From positions 186,001 through 250,000 of the forward strand of contig CALVEN010000001.1 in the NCBI GenBank assembly GCA_944326585.1: a stretch of DNA of 64,000 nucleotides, given 5' to 3'. A program made the position numbers and the translations under genes. The notes beneath the pieces were generated by a model, which was not told the origin of the DNA, ran no database searches, and saw only the letters and a list, made by a program, of their open reading frames with translations. Below, piece by piece: positions 8,742 to 18,475 of this stretch; the stretch's first letter is position 1, and each line of letters opens with the position of its first letter. This stretch comes from Candidatus Gastranaerophilales bacterium (GTDB lineage Bacteria; Cyanobacteriota; Vampirovibrionia; Gastranaerophilales; Gastranaerophilaceae).

Positions 8742-8999
8742 CTAACTTAATTTTTTTTCAATTGCTGCTAAAACTTTTTCAACGGTTGCTTCTTTTATAA
8801 TATCGTCATCAACTTTTACATACGGTGCTTTTGAAAATTCCCAGTCGATTGAGCATAAGCCAAGACACGGAACTCCTGATACATCTACTCTGTCACCATA
8901 TTTTTTAGGAACAAGTTCAATCAATTCCTGTAAATTTGCTGAACCCATTACGAAACATGTTGTTCCTAAACACACCTTAACACTAACTTTTTTGTCCAT
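8742..8999 (-). CDS. thioredoxin-like [2Fe-2S] ferredoxin (NuoE-like)
   Basis: The 85-residue protein has the four-cysteine pattern of thioredoxin-fold [2Fe-2S] ferredoxins: C10 and C15 (CX4C), then C45 and C49 (CX3C). Such proteins act as electron-carrying subunits related to NuoE and the small subunits of electron-bifurcating hydrogenases. It sits between the phosphatase and the [FeFe] hydrogenase genes, 15 bases upstream of the latter, so it is likely an electron partner of that enzyme. A second, divergent paralogue opens the operon at 12151. Confidence 0.85.
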   Translation of the reverse strand: MDKKVSVKVCLGTTCFVMGSANLQELIELVPKKYGDRVDVSGVPCLGLCSIDWEFSKAPYVKVDDDIIKEATVEKVLAAIEKKLS

Positions 9000-9015
9000 A
9001 CTTCTATCCTCTCGT

Positions 9016-10179
9016 TTATATATACTGTATGCTTACTTTTTTAAAATATTTACTTTGCAGTACTTCTGCAATCTTTTTGATTATGTTTTTACGAATTTCT
9101 ATTTCAACCGGAAGTGCCGGATCATAATGTGCCTGGTTTAGTTTTGCTCCAACCATAAAGTTTATGCAATCACTATCCAATAAAAAGTTTACCAGCTTTC
9201 CTGCTGCGTTGTCAATATCCGATGTACCGTTTTCAAGATATTCCAATGTTTTTGTTAAAGTTAAAACGCCTTCGGTCACTAAATCCACACCGTCCATATA
9301 AGAACATGAAGGCAGTTTTCCTATACTTATAGTGGTGTCCATTGTTATTGGTCTGTTTAGTTCTCTGGATATCAGGTTAGCTGTTGTACCGCCGCATATT
9401 GCTTTTTTGCCTTTGAAATTTGCAAACATTCTGGCATATTCAGCGTCTTTTGATTGATGGTACGGCGGACCGGTAAATATTAATGACTCTCTCGGATCGC
9501 GGAAATATAAAACACATGCGGATATATCATCTTTTGGCCGTCTGTCTGTTTCAATATTTCGTGCTTGGTTTACAAGATAGTGGGACAATTCAGAGCTTGA
9601 AATATCCGGATGTTCCTTTAGTTTGTCCTGTAAAAGTACAATTAATCCGTCACGTCTTAAGCCCAGTTTTAATCTTCCCCCGCCAAGCCCCGATTGCGTT
9701 ACGCCGTCAGAACAAAAAATAAGTCTGTCACCGAGTTTTAAATCTATTTTGTAAATTTTCATTTTGCGGTTTTTGAAGGTTTTTGACTGAATGGTTTCAA
9801 AATTCGGCTGTAAAACTTCATTATTCCTTATCCATATAAATTCAGGGTTACCTTCTTCGACTATTTTGGCGTGTCCGTCATCATTAACATCAATTGCCGA
9901 AAATGTTGAATAGCTTATGTGGCGGACTTTGCATACAGGAAGCGCATTCATTACAATTTCGGCTGCTTTGCGGATTGAAATTTGTTGATTTTCAATAAAT
10001 CTTAAAAGCATTGTTGCTGTCATACAAGACAAGATGTTTGCTTTAATTCCGCTGCCGAGTCCGTCGGATAAAACAGCTATAAGGCGAGCTTCATCCGGAT
10101 ATCTTTTTGATACAAAATAATCCCCGTAGGCATTCTGATCATATTTTTTCATTTGACTGCAGTCAATGTCAATGAACAC
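9016..10179 (-). CDS. SpoIIE/PP2C-type protein phosphatase linked to hydrogenase
   Basis: The N-terminal part is a PP2C/SpoIIE phosphatase domain, with the metal-binding SDGLGSGIKAN near residues 38-48, IFCSDGVTQSG in the middle and PKDDIS further on, all containing the expected aspartates. The C-terminal ~150 residues form a second domain (KGKKAICGGTTANLISREL) seen in clostridial hydrogenase-associated phosphatases. Its start overlaps the end of the sensory hydrogenase by 11 bases. From gene order I infer that it dephosphorylates a Ser/Thr target in response to the hydrogenase sensor. No kinase or anti-sigma partner is visible nearby. Confidence 0.85.
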   Translation of the reverse strand: MFIDIDCSQMKKYDQNAYGDYFVSKRYPDEARLIAVLSDGLGSGIKANILSCMTATMLLRFIENQQISIRKAAEIVMNALPVCKVRHISYSTFSAIDVNDDGHAKIVEEGNPEFIWIRNNEVLQPNFETIQSKTFKNRKMKIYKIDLKLGDRLIFCSDGVTQSGLGGGRLKLGLRRDGLIVLLQDKLKEHPDISSSELSHYLVNQARNIETDRRPKDDISACVLYFRDPRESLIFTGPPYHQSKDAEYARMFANFKGKKAICGGTTANLISRELNRPITMDTTISIGKLPSCSYMDGVDLVTEGVLTLTKTLEYLENGTSDIDNAAGKLVNFLLDSDCINFMVGAKLNQAHYDPALPVEIEIRKNIIKKIAEVLQSKYFKKVSIQYI

Positions 10180-11899
10180 TTATGTCCTCCGAAGTTTCAT
10201 CTTTATCATCAAAATCGTCTGCAATTGAACTTAACAGCGTTTCCGTTTCTACCATATGTTCGCCTAATAAACATGCGATTTCCTGAACAATTGAGATATT
10301 CTTTGAAATAACTTCATGTGCCTTTTGTGAAATTTTTTCACGATTTGTTTCTGTTTGGGTAACGTCAGTGATTACGGCACCTACAATTTCGTTTTCTTCA
10401 ATTGTAAATGCACTTATATCAAGCAGCCGGTTTTTAACGGGATAACGTTCTTTATGCAAATCTTTGCCGGTTTTTAATATGGTTTTGAAAATATCCGCAA
10501 AATCTACAATTCTGTCAATTGCGGCGCCTGTCATGCCATCAGGTCTTGCTTTAAAAATTTCGTACATATCGCCTGTAAACATTTTCATAAAACTGTCATT
10601 TGCTTCCAAAATGTTCATATTGTTGTCGACCATAACAACCGCTGCAGGCATGCATCTAAACATTGCAGCGGCTTTTCGGACTGCAATTTTTCTCATATAT
10701 GATACACACATGGAAGTTTCCGCATCACCGTTTAAAAGCGCCACAGCCATATCACGGCATGTAGGATAACCGCATCCGCCGCAGTTCAGTTCATCATCAA
10801 CGGAATGTTTACCTATTCGTTTCAGCGCATTTAATATATCTTCCATCGGGTATGTTTTGTGTTTTACTTTGGATGAAGTGTAATCAATATCCACAACAAC
10901 CGTCGGTTTTTTAGGTATTACCAGACGATGTTTTACGTTTGATAAGACATCCGATACAACACTTATGCCTGCTTTATCTGTGGATATACACGGTCCTGCA
11001 ACACATCCGCCTTCGCATGACAGACCTTCAACAAAAATGACTTTATCAAGTTTTTCAGGTTTGAGATTTGCTAAAGCTTTTTCAAAATTTGAAAGGCCGC
11101 AGACATCAATGAGTTGTATATGTTCTTTTATTCCGACTCTTTTGATTGTTTCATTCATTCCTCCGTCTATCGGGTATAGTGCACCTTCGTGTGCAGAGTG
11201 CGGAACAAATTTATTTTTATTGTCAACGGATATCTTTGAAATATCACCGATATCGTTGTTTATCCATTGTTTTAATTCTTCAAAAGTCAGCGCTGCATCT
11301 ATTAATTCTCCTTGGTCGGATTCATTTTTTTTGCCGATACATGGACCTATAAATACGATTGAAATATCTTCGCCGAATTTTTCTTTAAGCATTTTGGCAT
11401 GTGTCATTGCAGGTGAACCTATTGGTGTAATGTTATTAGTGAATTCCGGATGATAATGTCTTATAAAGTCTACTATAACAGGGCATGCGCTTGATATAAA
11501 CAGACCTTTTTCTGAGTTATTCAACAATTCTGCCGTCTTTATTGAAACTTCTTCTGCTCCGAGTGCGGTTTCGGAAACATCTTTAAACCCTAAACGTTTA
11601 AGAATTGAAATTATTTTTTCTTCAGTCATTTCAAAAACACCGCTCCAGGAGGGTGCAAGTGATACATAGACATCTTTTTTTGAAAGTAAAAGTTTTTTTG
11701 CTTTATCAATATCTGTTCGAACACGTTTTGCACCGGCAGGGCAGGCTTTTACACATGTCCCGCAGGCAATGCATTTGTCGGGAATTACTGACGCGTGGCC
11801 GTCTTCTATTTTAATAGCTTTTACGTGGCATTCACGGACGCATTTGTAGCAGTCGTGGCATTCGTTTACAAGCGTATAAACCGGATTTTGTTTGTCCAT
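10169..11899 (-). CDS. putative H2-sensing [FeFe] hydrogenase with PAS domain
   Basis: The order of domains is two ferredoxin clusters (C14-C24 and C43-C53), an H-cluster domain with L1 SSACPVI (136-142), L2 GPCIGKK (185-191) and L3 EGLSCEGGC (291-299), a further 4Fe-4S motif CGGCGYPTC (373-381), and a PAS domain at about 410-520. Alanine replaces the proton-transfer cysteine of L1 and Gly replaces the Met of L2. These substitutions are known from slow, sensory group C hydrogenases. With the PP2C gene directly downstream it fits the phosphatase-linked type. I infer that it senses H2 or redox state and controls the phosphatase. Confidence 0.88.
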   Translation of the reverse strand: MDKQNPVYTLVNECHDCYKCVRECHVKAIKIEDGHASVIPDKCIACGTCVKACPAGAKRVRTDIDKAKKLLLSKKDVYVSLAPSWSGVFEMTEEKIISILKRLGFKDVSETALGAEEVSIKTAELLNNSEKGLFISSACPVIVDFIRHYHPEFTNNITPIGSPAMTHAKMLKEKFGEDISIVFIGPCIGKKNESDQGELIDAALTFEELKQWINNDIGDISKISVDNKNKFVPHSAHEGALYPIDGGMNETIKRVGIKEHIQLIDVCGLSNFEKALANLKPEKLDKVIFVEGLSCEGGCVAGPCISTDKAGISVVSDVLSNVKHRLVIPKKPTVVVDIDYTSSKVKHKTYPMEDILNALKRIGKHSVDDELNCGGCGYPTCRDMAVALLNGDAETSMCVSYMRKIAVRKAAAMFRCMPAAVVMVDNNMNILEANDSFMKMFTGDMYEIFKARPDGMTGAAIDRIVDFADIFKTILKTGKDLHKERYPVKNRLLDISAFTIEENEIVGAVITDVTQTETNREKISQKAHEVISKNISIVQEIACLLGEHMVETETLLSSIADDFDDKDETSEDISVH

Positions 11900-11911
11900 T
11901 TATTCTCCTTG

Positions 11912-12151
11912 TCAGACGTTTTTTTCTAAAATTTCTTTTAATTTATCTATATCAACGTTGTTATATTCTTGACCGTTAATGTAGATATTGGGACCTGATG
12001 CACATTTATTCTCGCATCTTGAACCTTCCAGCTCTATATTTGCATCAATTCCGTGTTCTTTTATATAATCCTCAAGAAATGCCAGATTTTCTTGATTTCC
12101 GCGCGCAAAGCATGAACTTCCCATGCATACAGTTATATTTAATTTTGTCAT
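11912..12151 (-). CDS. thioredoxin-like [2Fe-2S] ferredoxin
   Basis: The 79-residue protein carries C9 and C14 (CX4C) and C46 and C50 (CX3C), the ligand set of a thioredoxin-fold [2Fe-2S] cluster. A ribosome binding site (GAGAGGA) precedes the ATG. It is the first gene of the hydrogenase operon, 12 bases before the sensory hydrogenase, and probably passes electrons to it. It is only distantly similar to the paralogue at 8742. Confidence 0.85.
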   Translation of the reverse strand: MTKLNITVCMGSSCFARGNQENLAFLEDYIKEHGIDANIELEGSRCENKCASGPNIYINGQEYNNVDIDKLKEILEKNV

Positions 12152-12203
12152 ACTGTCCTCTCAATGTATATTTTAGCTTATGTTCCAAAATAGAGCAAGT
12201 TTT

Positions 12204-13493
12204 TTATAAAATTCTTGCATAAATTTTATCAATATTCTGCAGGAAGGCTTTTTTGTCAAAAATTGTTTCAAGTTCCTGCGGAGTAATCAAATTAATTATA
12301 TCTTTATCATTCAATAGGTTTTCTTTAAAATTCCCGTGGTTGTTAAAAGCATCAAGCGCATTTCTTTGAACAATTGAATAGGCGTCTTCGCGGCTTAAAC
12401 CTTTTGACACAAGCGTTAAAAGGACTTTTTGTGAAAAGACTATACCGCCGAATTTATCAGTATTTTTAAGCATGTTGTCTTCGTGGACAACAAGATTTTC
12501 AACAATTCCGTTAAATCTGTTCAGCATAAAATCCACAAGGGTTAAGCTGTCAGGGAAGATTATTCTTTCTGCGGAACTATGTGAAATATCTCTTTCATGC
12601 CATAGCGGAATATTTTCCAAGGCAACGATAGAATTTGCTCTTACAACTCTTGCAAGTCCGCATAAATTTTCGGATAAAACCGGATTTTTCTTATGGGGCA
12701 TTGCTGAAGACCCTTTTTGGTGTTCTCCGAAGCCTTCTTCAACCTCCAGAACTTCAGTCCTTTGCAGATGTCTGATTTCTGTTGCAAACTGTTCAATAAC
12801 ACTTGCAATCAAAGCCAAAGACTGCATAAAGTATGCGTGGTAATCTCTTGCGATAATTTGTGTGGATATTCTTGCAGGCTTAAGTCCGAGGTGTTTACAT
12901 GTAATTTGTTCAACGTCGGGTGAGATGTTGCTGTAAGTGCCAACAGGACCCGAAATTTGTCCGACGCGGATTTGTTCAAGCGCATGTTCAAAGTTATTTT
13001 TCTGGCGTTCAAGGATATCTATCCAGCTGCATAATTTTACGCCAAAGGTCATAATTTCCGCATGTATTCCGTGCGAACGTCCTATGCAAATTGTATTTTT
13101 GTGTTTTTCGGCTAATTTTTTAATTGAATTAATGGTTTTATTCAAATCTTCAAGGATAATTTTGCCGCTGTCTTGAATTTGCAGGGCAAAAGCCGTATCA
13201 ATTACGTCGGAACTTGTAAGACCGACATGCATATATCTTCCTAAATCGCCCAGACTTTCGTTGACATTGGTTAAAAATGCGATGACGTCGTGTCTGACTT
13301 CACGTTCGATTTCGTCAATGCGTTTTACATCAAATCTTGCGCGTTGTTTGATTATTAGAACATCTTCTTTCGGAATTTCGCCGAGTTCCGCATAAGCCTC
13401 GCAAACCGCTATTTCTACATTAAGATAATATTGAAATTTGGATTCCAGAGTCCAAATTTTTGCCATTTCTTCGCGTGAATATCTTTCTATCAT
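12204..13493 (-). CDS. purB: adenylosuccinate lyase
   Basis: PurB cleaves SAICAR and adenylosuccinate with release of fumarate in purine synthesis. The fumarase/aspartase superfamily signature GSSAMPHKKNP is present near residue 260, with the TSSDVIDTA segment near residue 93 and the GRSHGIHAE catalytic-His segment near 139. At 429 residues it is full length. There is no ribosome binding site; TAAAAT ends 6 nt before the ATG, a leaderless arrangement. It lies 52 bases upstream of the hydrogenase operon and may be transcribed separately from it. Confidence 0.95.
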   Translation of the reverse strand: MIERYSREEMAKIWTLESKFQYYLNVEIAVCEAYAELGEIPKEDVLIIKQRARFDVKRIDEIEREVRHDVIAFLTNVNESLGDLGRYMHVGLTSSDVIDTAFALQIQDSGKIILEDLNKTINSIKKLAEKHKNTICIGRSHGIHAEIMTFGVKLCSWIDILERQKNNFEHALEQIRVGQISGPVGTYSNISPDVEQITCKHLGLKPARISTQIIARDYHAYFMQSLALIASVIEQFATEIRHLQRTEVLEVEEGFGEHQKGSSAMPHKKNPVLSENLCGLARVVRANSIVALENIPLWHERDISHSSAERIIFPDSLTLVDFMLNRFNGIVENLVVHEDNMLKNTDKFGGIVFSQKVLLTLVSKGLSREDAYSIVQRNALDAFNNHGNFKENLLNDKDIINLITPQELETIFDKKAFLQNIDKIYARIL

Positions 13494-13668
13494 AGTTTTA
13501 TTTTAACATAAATAAATATTTACATAATGTATATTATCGGAGGCATACAAGCAGGAGTGCTTTGTTATGTTTCGATAATATGTATTATGTAATAAAACTT
13601 AACAAAAAAGGCAATTTCGGGGCTGTTATATACTTTATATATAAAAGAGGATAATAAGAGGGATACCT

Positions 13669-14151
13669 ATGGTCGATAAGACAAGTAAAATTTTAACCGA
13701 ACAGCAATTTAATAAGTCTCCGTTTAAAATTATTATGTCTTATTCTGACTATCTGGATAAGGCTCTTAAATACGGTTCGGCTTTTACATTTTCAAGGGCT
13801 TTAAACTTGCAAAAAACAGAGGATTTGACCGAAGGTATAAAGGATTCAGTTAAGGGCTGGGCGCTTGAAAAAGAAGTAAAAAAAGATGAGGCAGAAGCGC
13901 GATATTATGCGGCTTTAGCTCAATATGATTCCATGAAAAATGCTGAATATGAAGCATATAAAAATTTGCAATATGCAACGAATATGTTTGGCGAAAATTC
14001 TTCCAAATACAATGATGCATTTAAAAAATATAATTTGTCCGCAAAATCTTTATTTGATGCGGATGTGGATTTAGGTTGTGCTAGAGATCAGTTTAATTTT
14101 GCAAATACTTCCGCATTTAAAGCTTATCTTACAACAAGAAATTTAGCTTAA
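13669..14151 (+). CDS. hypothetical protein, 160 aa
   Basis: The protein is soluble and largely helical by composition, rich in Ala, Lys, Tyr and Asn, without a signal peptide or membrane segment. The middle part (about 65-150) alternates charged and aromatic residues (ARYYAALAQYD, YEAYKNLQYA) and could form a helical bundle. GAGGG lies upstream of the ATG. Its first eleven bases (ATGGTCGATAA) are identical to those of the unrelated-looking gene at 19315. I do not recognise the family; it is probably lineage-specific. Confidence 0.6.
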   Translation: MVDKTSKILTEQQFNKSPFKIIMSYSDYLDKALKYGSAFTFSRALNLQKTEDLTEGIKDSVKGWALEKEVKKDEAEARYYAALAQYDSMKNAEYEAYKNLQYATNMFGENSSKYNDAFKKYNLSAKSLFDADVDLGCARDQFNFANTSAFKAYLTTRNLA

Positions 14152-14262
14152 TTATATTTAACATCCCTAGTTTTGGGTATTGCAATTTTTTTTTGATATA
14201 TTAAAATTTCCTTTGTAGAGTGCTTACGCCAATATGTCACTCAACAATAAAGGAAAAACAAT

Positions 14263-14532
14263 ATGTCAATTAACTTGAAAAACAAAAAAGAAATCGTGAA
14301 AAAATACGGTGCAAACGAAAAAGATACAGGTTCTGCTGCCGTTCAAATCGCGATGATGAGCAAAAAAATCGCTGAACTTACCGAACATTTGAAAACTAAT
14401 CAAAAAGATTTCGCTACAAAAAGAGGTCTTTTGATGTTGGTCGGTAAAAGAAAAAGATTACTTGCTTACGTTAAAAATCAAAATCTTGATGAATACAGAG
14501 ATTTGATTAAAAAGTTAAAAATCAGAGGTTAA
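14263..14532 (+). CDS. rpsO: 30S ribosomal protein S15
   Basis: S15 binds 16S rRNA and helps assemble the platform of the small subunit. The 89-residue protein shows the family core: DTGSAAVQIAMMSKKIAELTEHL, followed by the RGLLMLVGKRKRLLAYVK helix. It has AAAGGA upstream of the ATG and is followed 8 bases later by a strong terminator, so it is probably monocistronic. Confidence 0.97.
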   Translation: MSINLKNKKEIVKKYGANEKDTGSAAVQIAMMSKKIAELTEHLKTNQKDFATKRGLLMLVGKRKRLLAYVKNQNLDEYRDLIKKLKIRG

Positions 14533-14540
14533 TTCTTAAA

Positions 14541-14571
14541 AAAATACCGGTCTTTATGACCGGTATTTTTT
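14541..14571 (+). terminator. terminator after rpsO
   Basis: A 12-bp stem (AAAATACCGGTC with GACCGGTATTTT, loop TTTAT) ends in a T run just after the rpsO stop. It also faces the end of gyrA and could act in both directions. Confidence 0.9.
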
Positions 14572-14590
14572 ATTCTAAATTATTTTTTTG

Positions 14591-17137
14591 TTATTCCTGA
14601 CTATTATCCAACAGACTTGTCTGTTCAATTTCCTGTTCCGGTTGAACTGGAGTTTCTGATTTAATAGTTACGTCATCTTCATCAGGATTAATAATTTTGT
14701 TTACTGAAACAACAGAGTCGTTGTCAACAAGGTTTTGAGCCCTTACACCGGTTGCCGGACGACCTTGCTGCGAAATTGAGCCTGCGTTAATCCTTGTTAC
14801 AATTCCGTTTGCCGTAACAAGCATTATATCGTCGCTGTCTTTTACAATTGTCAGGGCAACAAGTCTGGATGAACTTGTTTTGAATTTTGTTGCAATAAGC
14901 CCTATACCGCCTCTGTTTTGTGTTCTGAATTCTGAAAGTTTTGTACGTTTTCCAAAACCGTCAGAAGTTACAACCAGCAGGTCAGCGTCGTAATCTTTCG
15001 GGACAATATCGCATCCTACAATTTCATCGCCGGTGCGTAATTTCATAGACGTTACGCCGCGTGCGCTTCTGCCGAGAGGTCTTAAGTCCTGTATCGGGAA
15101 TCGGATTGCCATACCGCAGGAGGTTCCGATTATAATTTCGTCTTTTGCGGTTGCAAGTTTTACCCAATTTAATTTGTCGCCTTCTTCAAGTCCGATTGCG
15201 ATTATGCCGTTTCGTCTTATGTTTGCAAAGTTATCAAGTTCGATACGTTTGATGTAACCTTTTTTCGTCAGCATAATTAAATTCAAGTCATGTGAGAAAG
15301 TGCTTACAGGAACGACTGCCGTAATGCTTTCATCCTGTTCAATCGGAAGAACGTTTACAATCGGCAAGCCTTTTGCCTGACGTCCGCCTTCGGGGAAGTC
15401 GTATACATTCAGGCTGTACACGGTTCCTTTTGATGAGAAGAACAATACTTTATCATGCATCATTGCCGTGAAGAAGTGTTGTATGTCATCGTCTTCTTTT
15501 GTTTTAATGCCTGATTTGCCGCGTGTTGCACGGTTTTGGCGTTCAAATGTATCAAGAGAAATACGTTTCAGATACCCTTGATGTGTTATAAATACAGCCA
15601 TTGGTGTGTTTGGAGTCAAGTCTTCAATTGTAACTTCGCCCTGTTCCGGCAGAATTTGGGTTTTTCTGTCGTCGCCGTATTTTTCTTTGTCTTCCAAAAG
15701 TTCTGTTTTAATTATGTTCAAAACTTTCTGGCGGCTTGCAAGTATATCTTCGTATTCTGCAATCTTTTTGACTAATTCATCATATTCGGCTTTAACTTTA
15801 TCCTGCTCTAATCCTGTCAAACGTCTTAATTGCATTTCCAGAATAGCGTTTGATTGGTCTGCATCAAGCCCGAATCTTGACATTAAAGCTGTTCTTGCAT
15901 CCTCAATAGTTTTGGATTTTTTGATAATTTCAATAACTTCGTCAATTGAACCAAGTGCTATGATTAAACCTGCCAAAATGTGCGCTCTGATTTTAGCTTT
16001 TTTGAGGAAGAAAATAGTTCTTCTTGTAACAATTTCAACCCTGTGTTCAACAAATTCTTCCAGAACTTGTTTTAAATTCAATAATCTCGGCTGTTTGCCG
16101 CATAATGCAAGCATATTTACGCCGAAAGTCGTTGCAAGCTGGGTGTATTTGAATAAGTTATTTTTAACAACATCGGGTTTCGCGTCACGTTTAAGCTCAA
16201 TAACAATTCTCATTCCTTCGCGGTCGGATTCGTCGCGAATGTCTGAAATGCCGTTAATTCTCTGTTCTTTAACAAGATCGGCAATTTTTTCAATAAGCAT
16301 TGATTTATTGACCTGATAAGGAATTTCGGTAATAACAATTGCTGTTCTTGCCTGACGTCCGCCGCCACCTGCAATTTCTTCAAAGTTTGCAACGGCAGAC
16401 ATTTTAATAGAGCCTCTGCCGGTTTCATAAGCCTGTCTTATGTCATTTAAGCCGATAATTGTTGCCGCAGTCGGGAAATCAGGACCTTTAATATATTCCA
16501 TAAGTCCGTCAACTGTGATGTCAGGATTATCTATTAATGCAACCGTGCCGTCAACAATTTCGCAAAGGTTGTGGGGCGGAACGTTTGTTGCCATACCTAC
16601 CGCAATTCCTGAACATCCGTTTAATAAAAGCATCGGAAGCCTTACGGGCAAAACAGAAGGCTCCTGCAATGATCCGTCAAAGTTTGGTTCAAATTCAACC
16701 GTTTCACAGTCAATATCCGCGAGCATTGATTGAGTTATTTTGTGCATACGGGCTTCCGTATAACGCATTGCAGCAGCTCCGTCGCCGTCAACCGAACCGA
16801 AGTTTCCGTGTCCGTCAACAGTTAAGTATCTTGTTGAAAAGTCTTGAGCCATACGAACTAAAGCTTCATATACAGCTGTATCACCGTGCGGGTGGTATTT
16901 ACCGAGAACTTCACCGACTATACGGGCACATTTCTTAAACGGTTTGTCAGGTGTCATACCAAGTTCGTTCATTGCGTATAAAATACGTCTGTGAACAGGT
17001 TTTAAGCCGTCCCTTACATCAGGCAGCGCGCGACCTACAATTACGCTCATTGCATAATCAATGTATGAACGTTTCATTTCTTCTCTTATATTAACAGGAA
17101 CGATTTTTCCGTCATTAAAAATATTCTGCTGGCTCAA
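14591..17137 (-). CDS. gyrA: DNA gyrase subunit A
   Basis: GyrA is the breakage-reunion subunit of gyrase. The catalytic tyrosine is Y126 in AAMRYTE. The quinolone-determining region reads [17 protein letters not shown], with Thr and Glu at the positions equivalent to E. coli Ser83 and Asp87; both are natural variants in other bacteria. The C-terminal beta-pinwheel contains a GyrA-box-like QNRGGIG, which favours gyrase over ParC. The 848-residue protein ends in an acidic, Gln-rich tail. It starts with GGAG upstream of the ATG. Confidence 0.96.
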   Translation of the reverse strand: MSQQNIFNDGKIVPVNIREEMKRSYIDYAMSVIVGRALPDVRDGLKPVHRRILYAMNELGMTPDKPFKKCARIVGEVLGKYHPHGDTAVYEALVRMAQDFSTRYLTVDGHGNFGSVDGDGAAAMRYTEARMHKITQSMLADIDCETVEFEPNFDGSLQEPSVLPVRLPMLLLNGCSGIAVGMATNVPPHNLCEIVDGTVALIDNPDITVDGLMEYIKGPDFPTAATIIGLNDIRQAYETGRGSIKMSAVANFEEIAGGGGRQARTAIVITEIPYQVNKSMLIEKIADLVKEQRINGISDIRDESDREGMRIVIELKRDAKPDVVKNNLFKYTQLATTFGVNMLALCGKQPRLLNLKQVLEEFVEHRVEIVTRRTIFFLKKAKIRAHILAGLIIALGSIDEVIEIIKKSKTIEDARTALMSRFGLDADQSNAILEMQLRRLTGLEQDKVKAEYDELVKKIAEYEDILASRQKVLNIIKTELLEDKEKYGDDRKTQILPEQGEVTIEDLTPNTPMAVFITHQGYLKRISLDTFERQNRATRGKSGIKTKEDDDIQHFFTAMMHDKVLFFSSKGTVYSLNVYDFPEGGRQAKGLPIVNVLPIEQDESITAVVPVSTFSHDLNLIMLTKKGYIKRIELDNFANIRRNGIIAIGLEEGDKLNWVKLATAKDEIIIGTSCGMAIRFPIQDLRPLGRSARGVTSMKLRTGDEIVGCDIVPKDYDADLLVVTSDGFGKRTKLSEFRTQNRGGIGLIATKFKTSSSRLVALTIVKDSDDIMLVTANGIVTRINAGSISQQGRPATGVRAQNLVDNDSVVSVNKIINPDEDDVTIKSETPVQPEQEIEQTSLLDNSQE

Positions 17138-17240
17138 AATTTTCTCCTTCTACTCCCTTTTATACCAAAATTATAGCATAAACACATTATAAAGTCCTAA
17201 TTTTAAAGTAATCTTTACATACAATTGTCTATTTATATTT

Positions 17241-17274
17241 AAAATAAGAGGGGAAATATTTCCTCTCTTATTTT
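17241..17274 (-). terminator. terminator of RNase P RNA
   Basis: A long inverted repeat (AAAATAAGAGGGGAAA with TTTCCTCTCTTATTTT) lies immediately after the 3' end of the RNase P RNA and ends in a T-rich stretch on the minus strand. Confidence 0.75.
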
Positions 17275-17731
17275 ATAAAGCAGTTCATAAGCCGTGTTCT
17301 GTTTCTAGATAATCATCTGTCTGGGAATGCGGTTACCCGCAAACTCTAGCGATTTTTCCGAAGTGGGCGGACAGCCTTTATAACCTTCGATTTAATCTTG
17401 CATTCGACCGGGGGTTGCCTAGCTGATACCTCTCGATACCACTGGTGAAGCTCTTAACTCACCGTTGCACCATCGCCTGTGATATAAAATCCATCGGCAG
17501 TCTCGGCGTTAAGTTTAACGCCTCGAATTATTGGCGGTTCGGAAAAGCGTGGTTTTCCTCACCGGGTCGTGCTGGGTTCGTGCCTTATGGCACTCACGCG
17601 GCGCACTAGCCAAAATTCGACATTTCTGTGGTCCTTTCCACCGACTCGCGTCGTCCGGACTTTCTCCGGCGGTCTGTCCTTGAATGCACGGACTTTCCTC
17701 ACATTTCTGCGCGATTATCCGGCTGCTTTAT
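17275..17731 (-). ncRNA. rnpB: RNase P RNA (class A)
   Basis: On the minus strand the sequence starts with a helix around AAGCAGCCGG and carries the class A hallmarks: GAGGAAAGTCCG near the 5' end, a GACAGACCGCC region and, at the 3' end, CAGAACACGGCTTATG. The first and last bases (AAAGCAG and CTGCTTT) pair as helix P1. About 457 nt long, it forms the catalytic RNA that matures tRNA 5' ends. The boundaries are set from the P1 helix and are good to a few bases. Confidence 0.93.
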
Positions 17732-17751
17732 AGTTTTATTATATCATAAAA

Positions 17752-18465
17752 TTAATCTGTCAAGGATGAGCTTACCTGCAAAGCTTCTCTTACCCAGGTT
17801 TGATTTTCGGGTATCTCAATTGTGCCGTCATCTTTTATGATCATTGAAAATCTGTCAAAGTTTTTGGTTCTGTCTTTGCATTTAGTATCAGCGTCGGAAT
17901 CTCCTTGCATGCAGTTGGGTTTGTTAGCACCGTTTACGTCTACAGTAATAACGGTTGTAGTTGAAAAAGTTTCAACTTTATGTGTTGTGCGTAAATCCCA
18001 TGCTATTCCGTCCGGTGTTGTAAATGATCTGCAATATTCCCATCCGCTGCTTCCGCCGGGACTGATAGGAGGATTCTCCGGATCATATGATTCGCTCGGA
18101 CATTCATCGTCAATTTCTCCGTCGGTGTTAAGATGAGCGGAAAATAAATCTATAAATTTTGCAAATGCGCCGTGGCCGTCATTTGTAGGCGTTGTCCCGC
18201 CGTATGTTTTACCGCCGTATGTGACAGGATCAGTGTTGTCAAAGCCGACTGTTTCATTACCGTCAGAATCTATCATGGGATATAAATTCGGATTATTTAT
18301 CATATCGCTTACTATGTTTGAAGTTGTATAGTAGGCTCTTTTCATCATTATTTTATTTTGGTTTGGCATTGTTTTCATTATTGTTGGAAGTAATGCCGCA
18401 CACAAAAGTCCAAGCACTGTTAGTGCTATCATTAATTCTGACAATGTGAATCCTGGTTTTTTCAT
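17752..18465 (-). CDS. prepilin-like protein (class with GFTLSELM)
   Basis: The short leader MKKPG precedes FTLSELMIALTVLGLLCAALLPT, a canonical type IV prepilin cleavage site and hydrophobic helix with Glu at +5. The globular part ends with VDVNGANKPNCMQGD and a C-terminal QVSSSLTD. A GGAGG ribosome binding site precedes the ATG. It follows the paralogue at 18476 by 10 bases on the same strand, so they are one operon. No homopolymer tract is present. A minor pilin or pseudopilin role is inferred; no assembly genes are in the window. Confidence 0.85.
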   Translation of the reverse strand: MKKPGFTLSELMIALTVLGLLCAALLPTIMKTMPNQNKIMMKRAYYTTSNIVSDMINNPNLYPMIDSDGNETVGFDNTDPVTYGGKTYGGTTPTNDGHGAFAKFIDLFSAHLNTDGEIDDECPSESYDPENPPISPGGSSGWEYCRSFTTPDGIAWDLRTTHKVETFSTTTVITVDVNGANKPNCMQGDSDADTKCKDRTKNFDRFSMIIKDDGTIEIPENQTWVREALQVSSSLTD

Positions 18466-18475
18466 ATTCCTCCAT

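Noticed and set aside
14591-17137. Topoisomerase IV subunit ParC instead of GyrA
   Set aside because: The GyrA-box-like QNRGGIG, the length and the complete six-blade C-terminal region favour gyrase.
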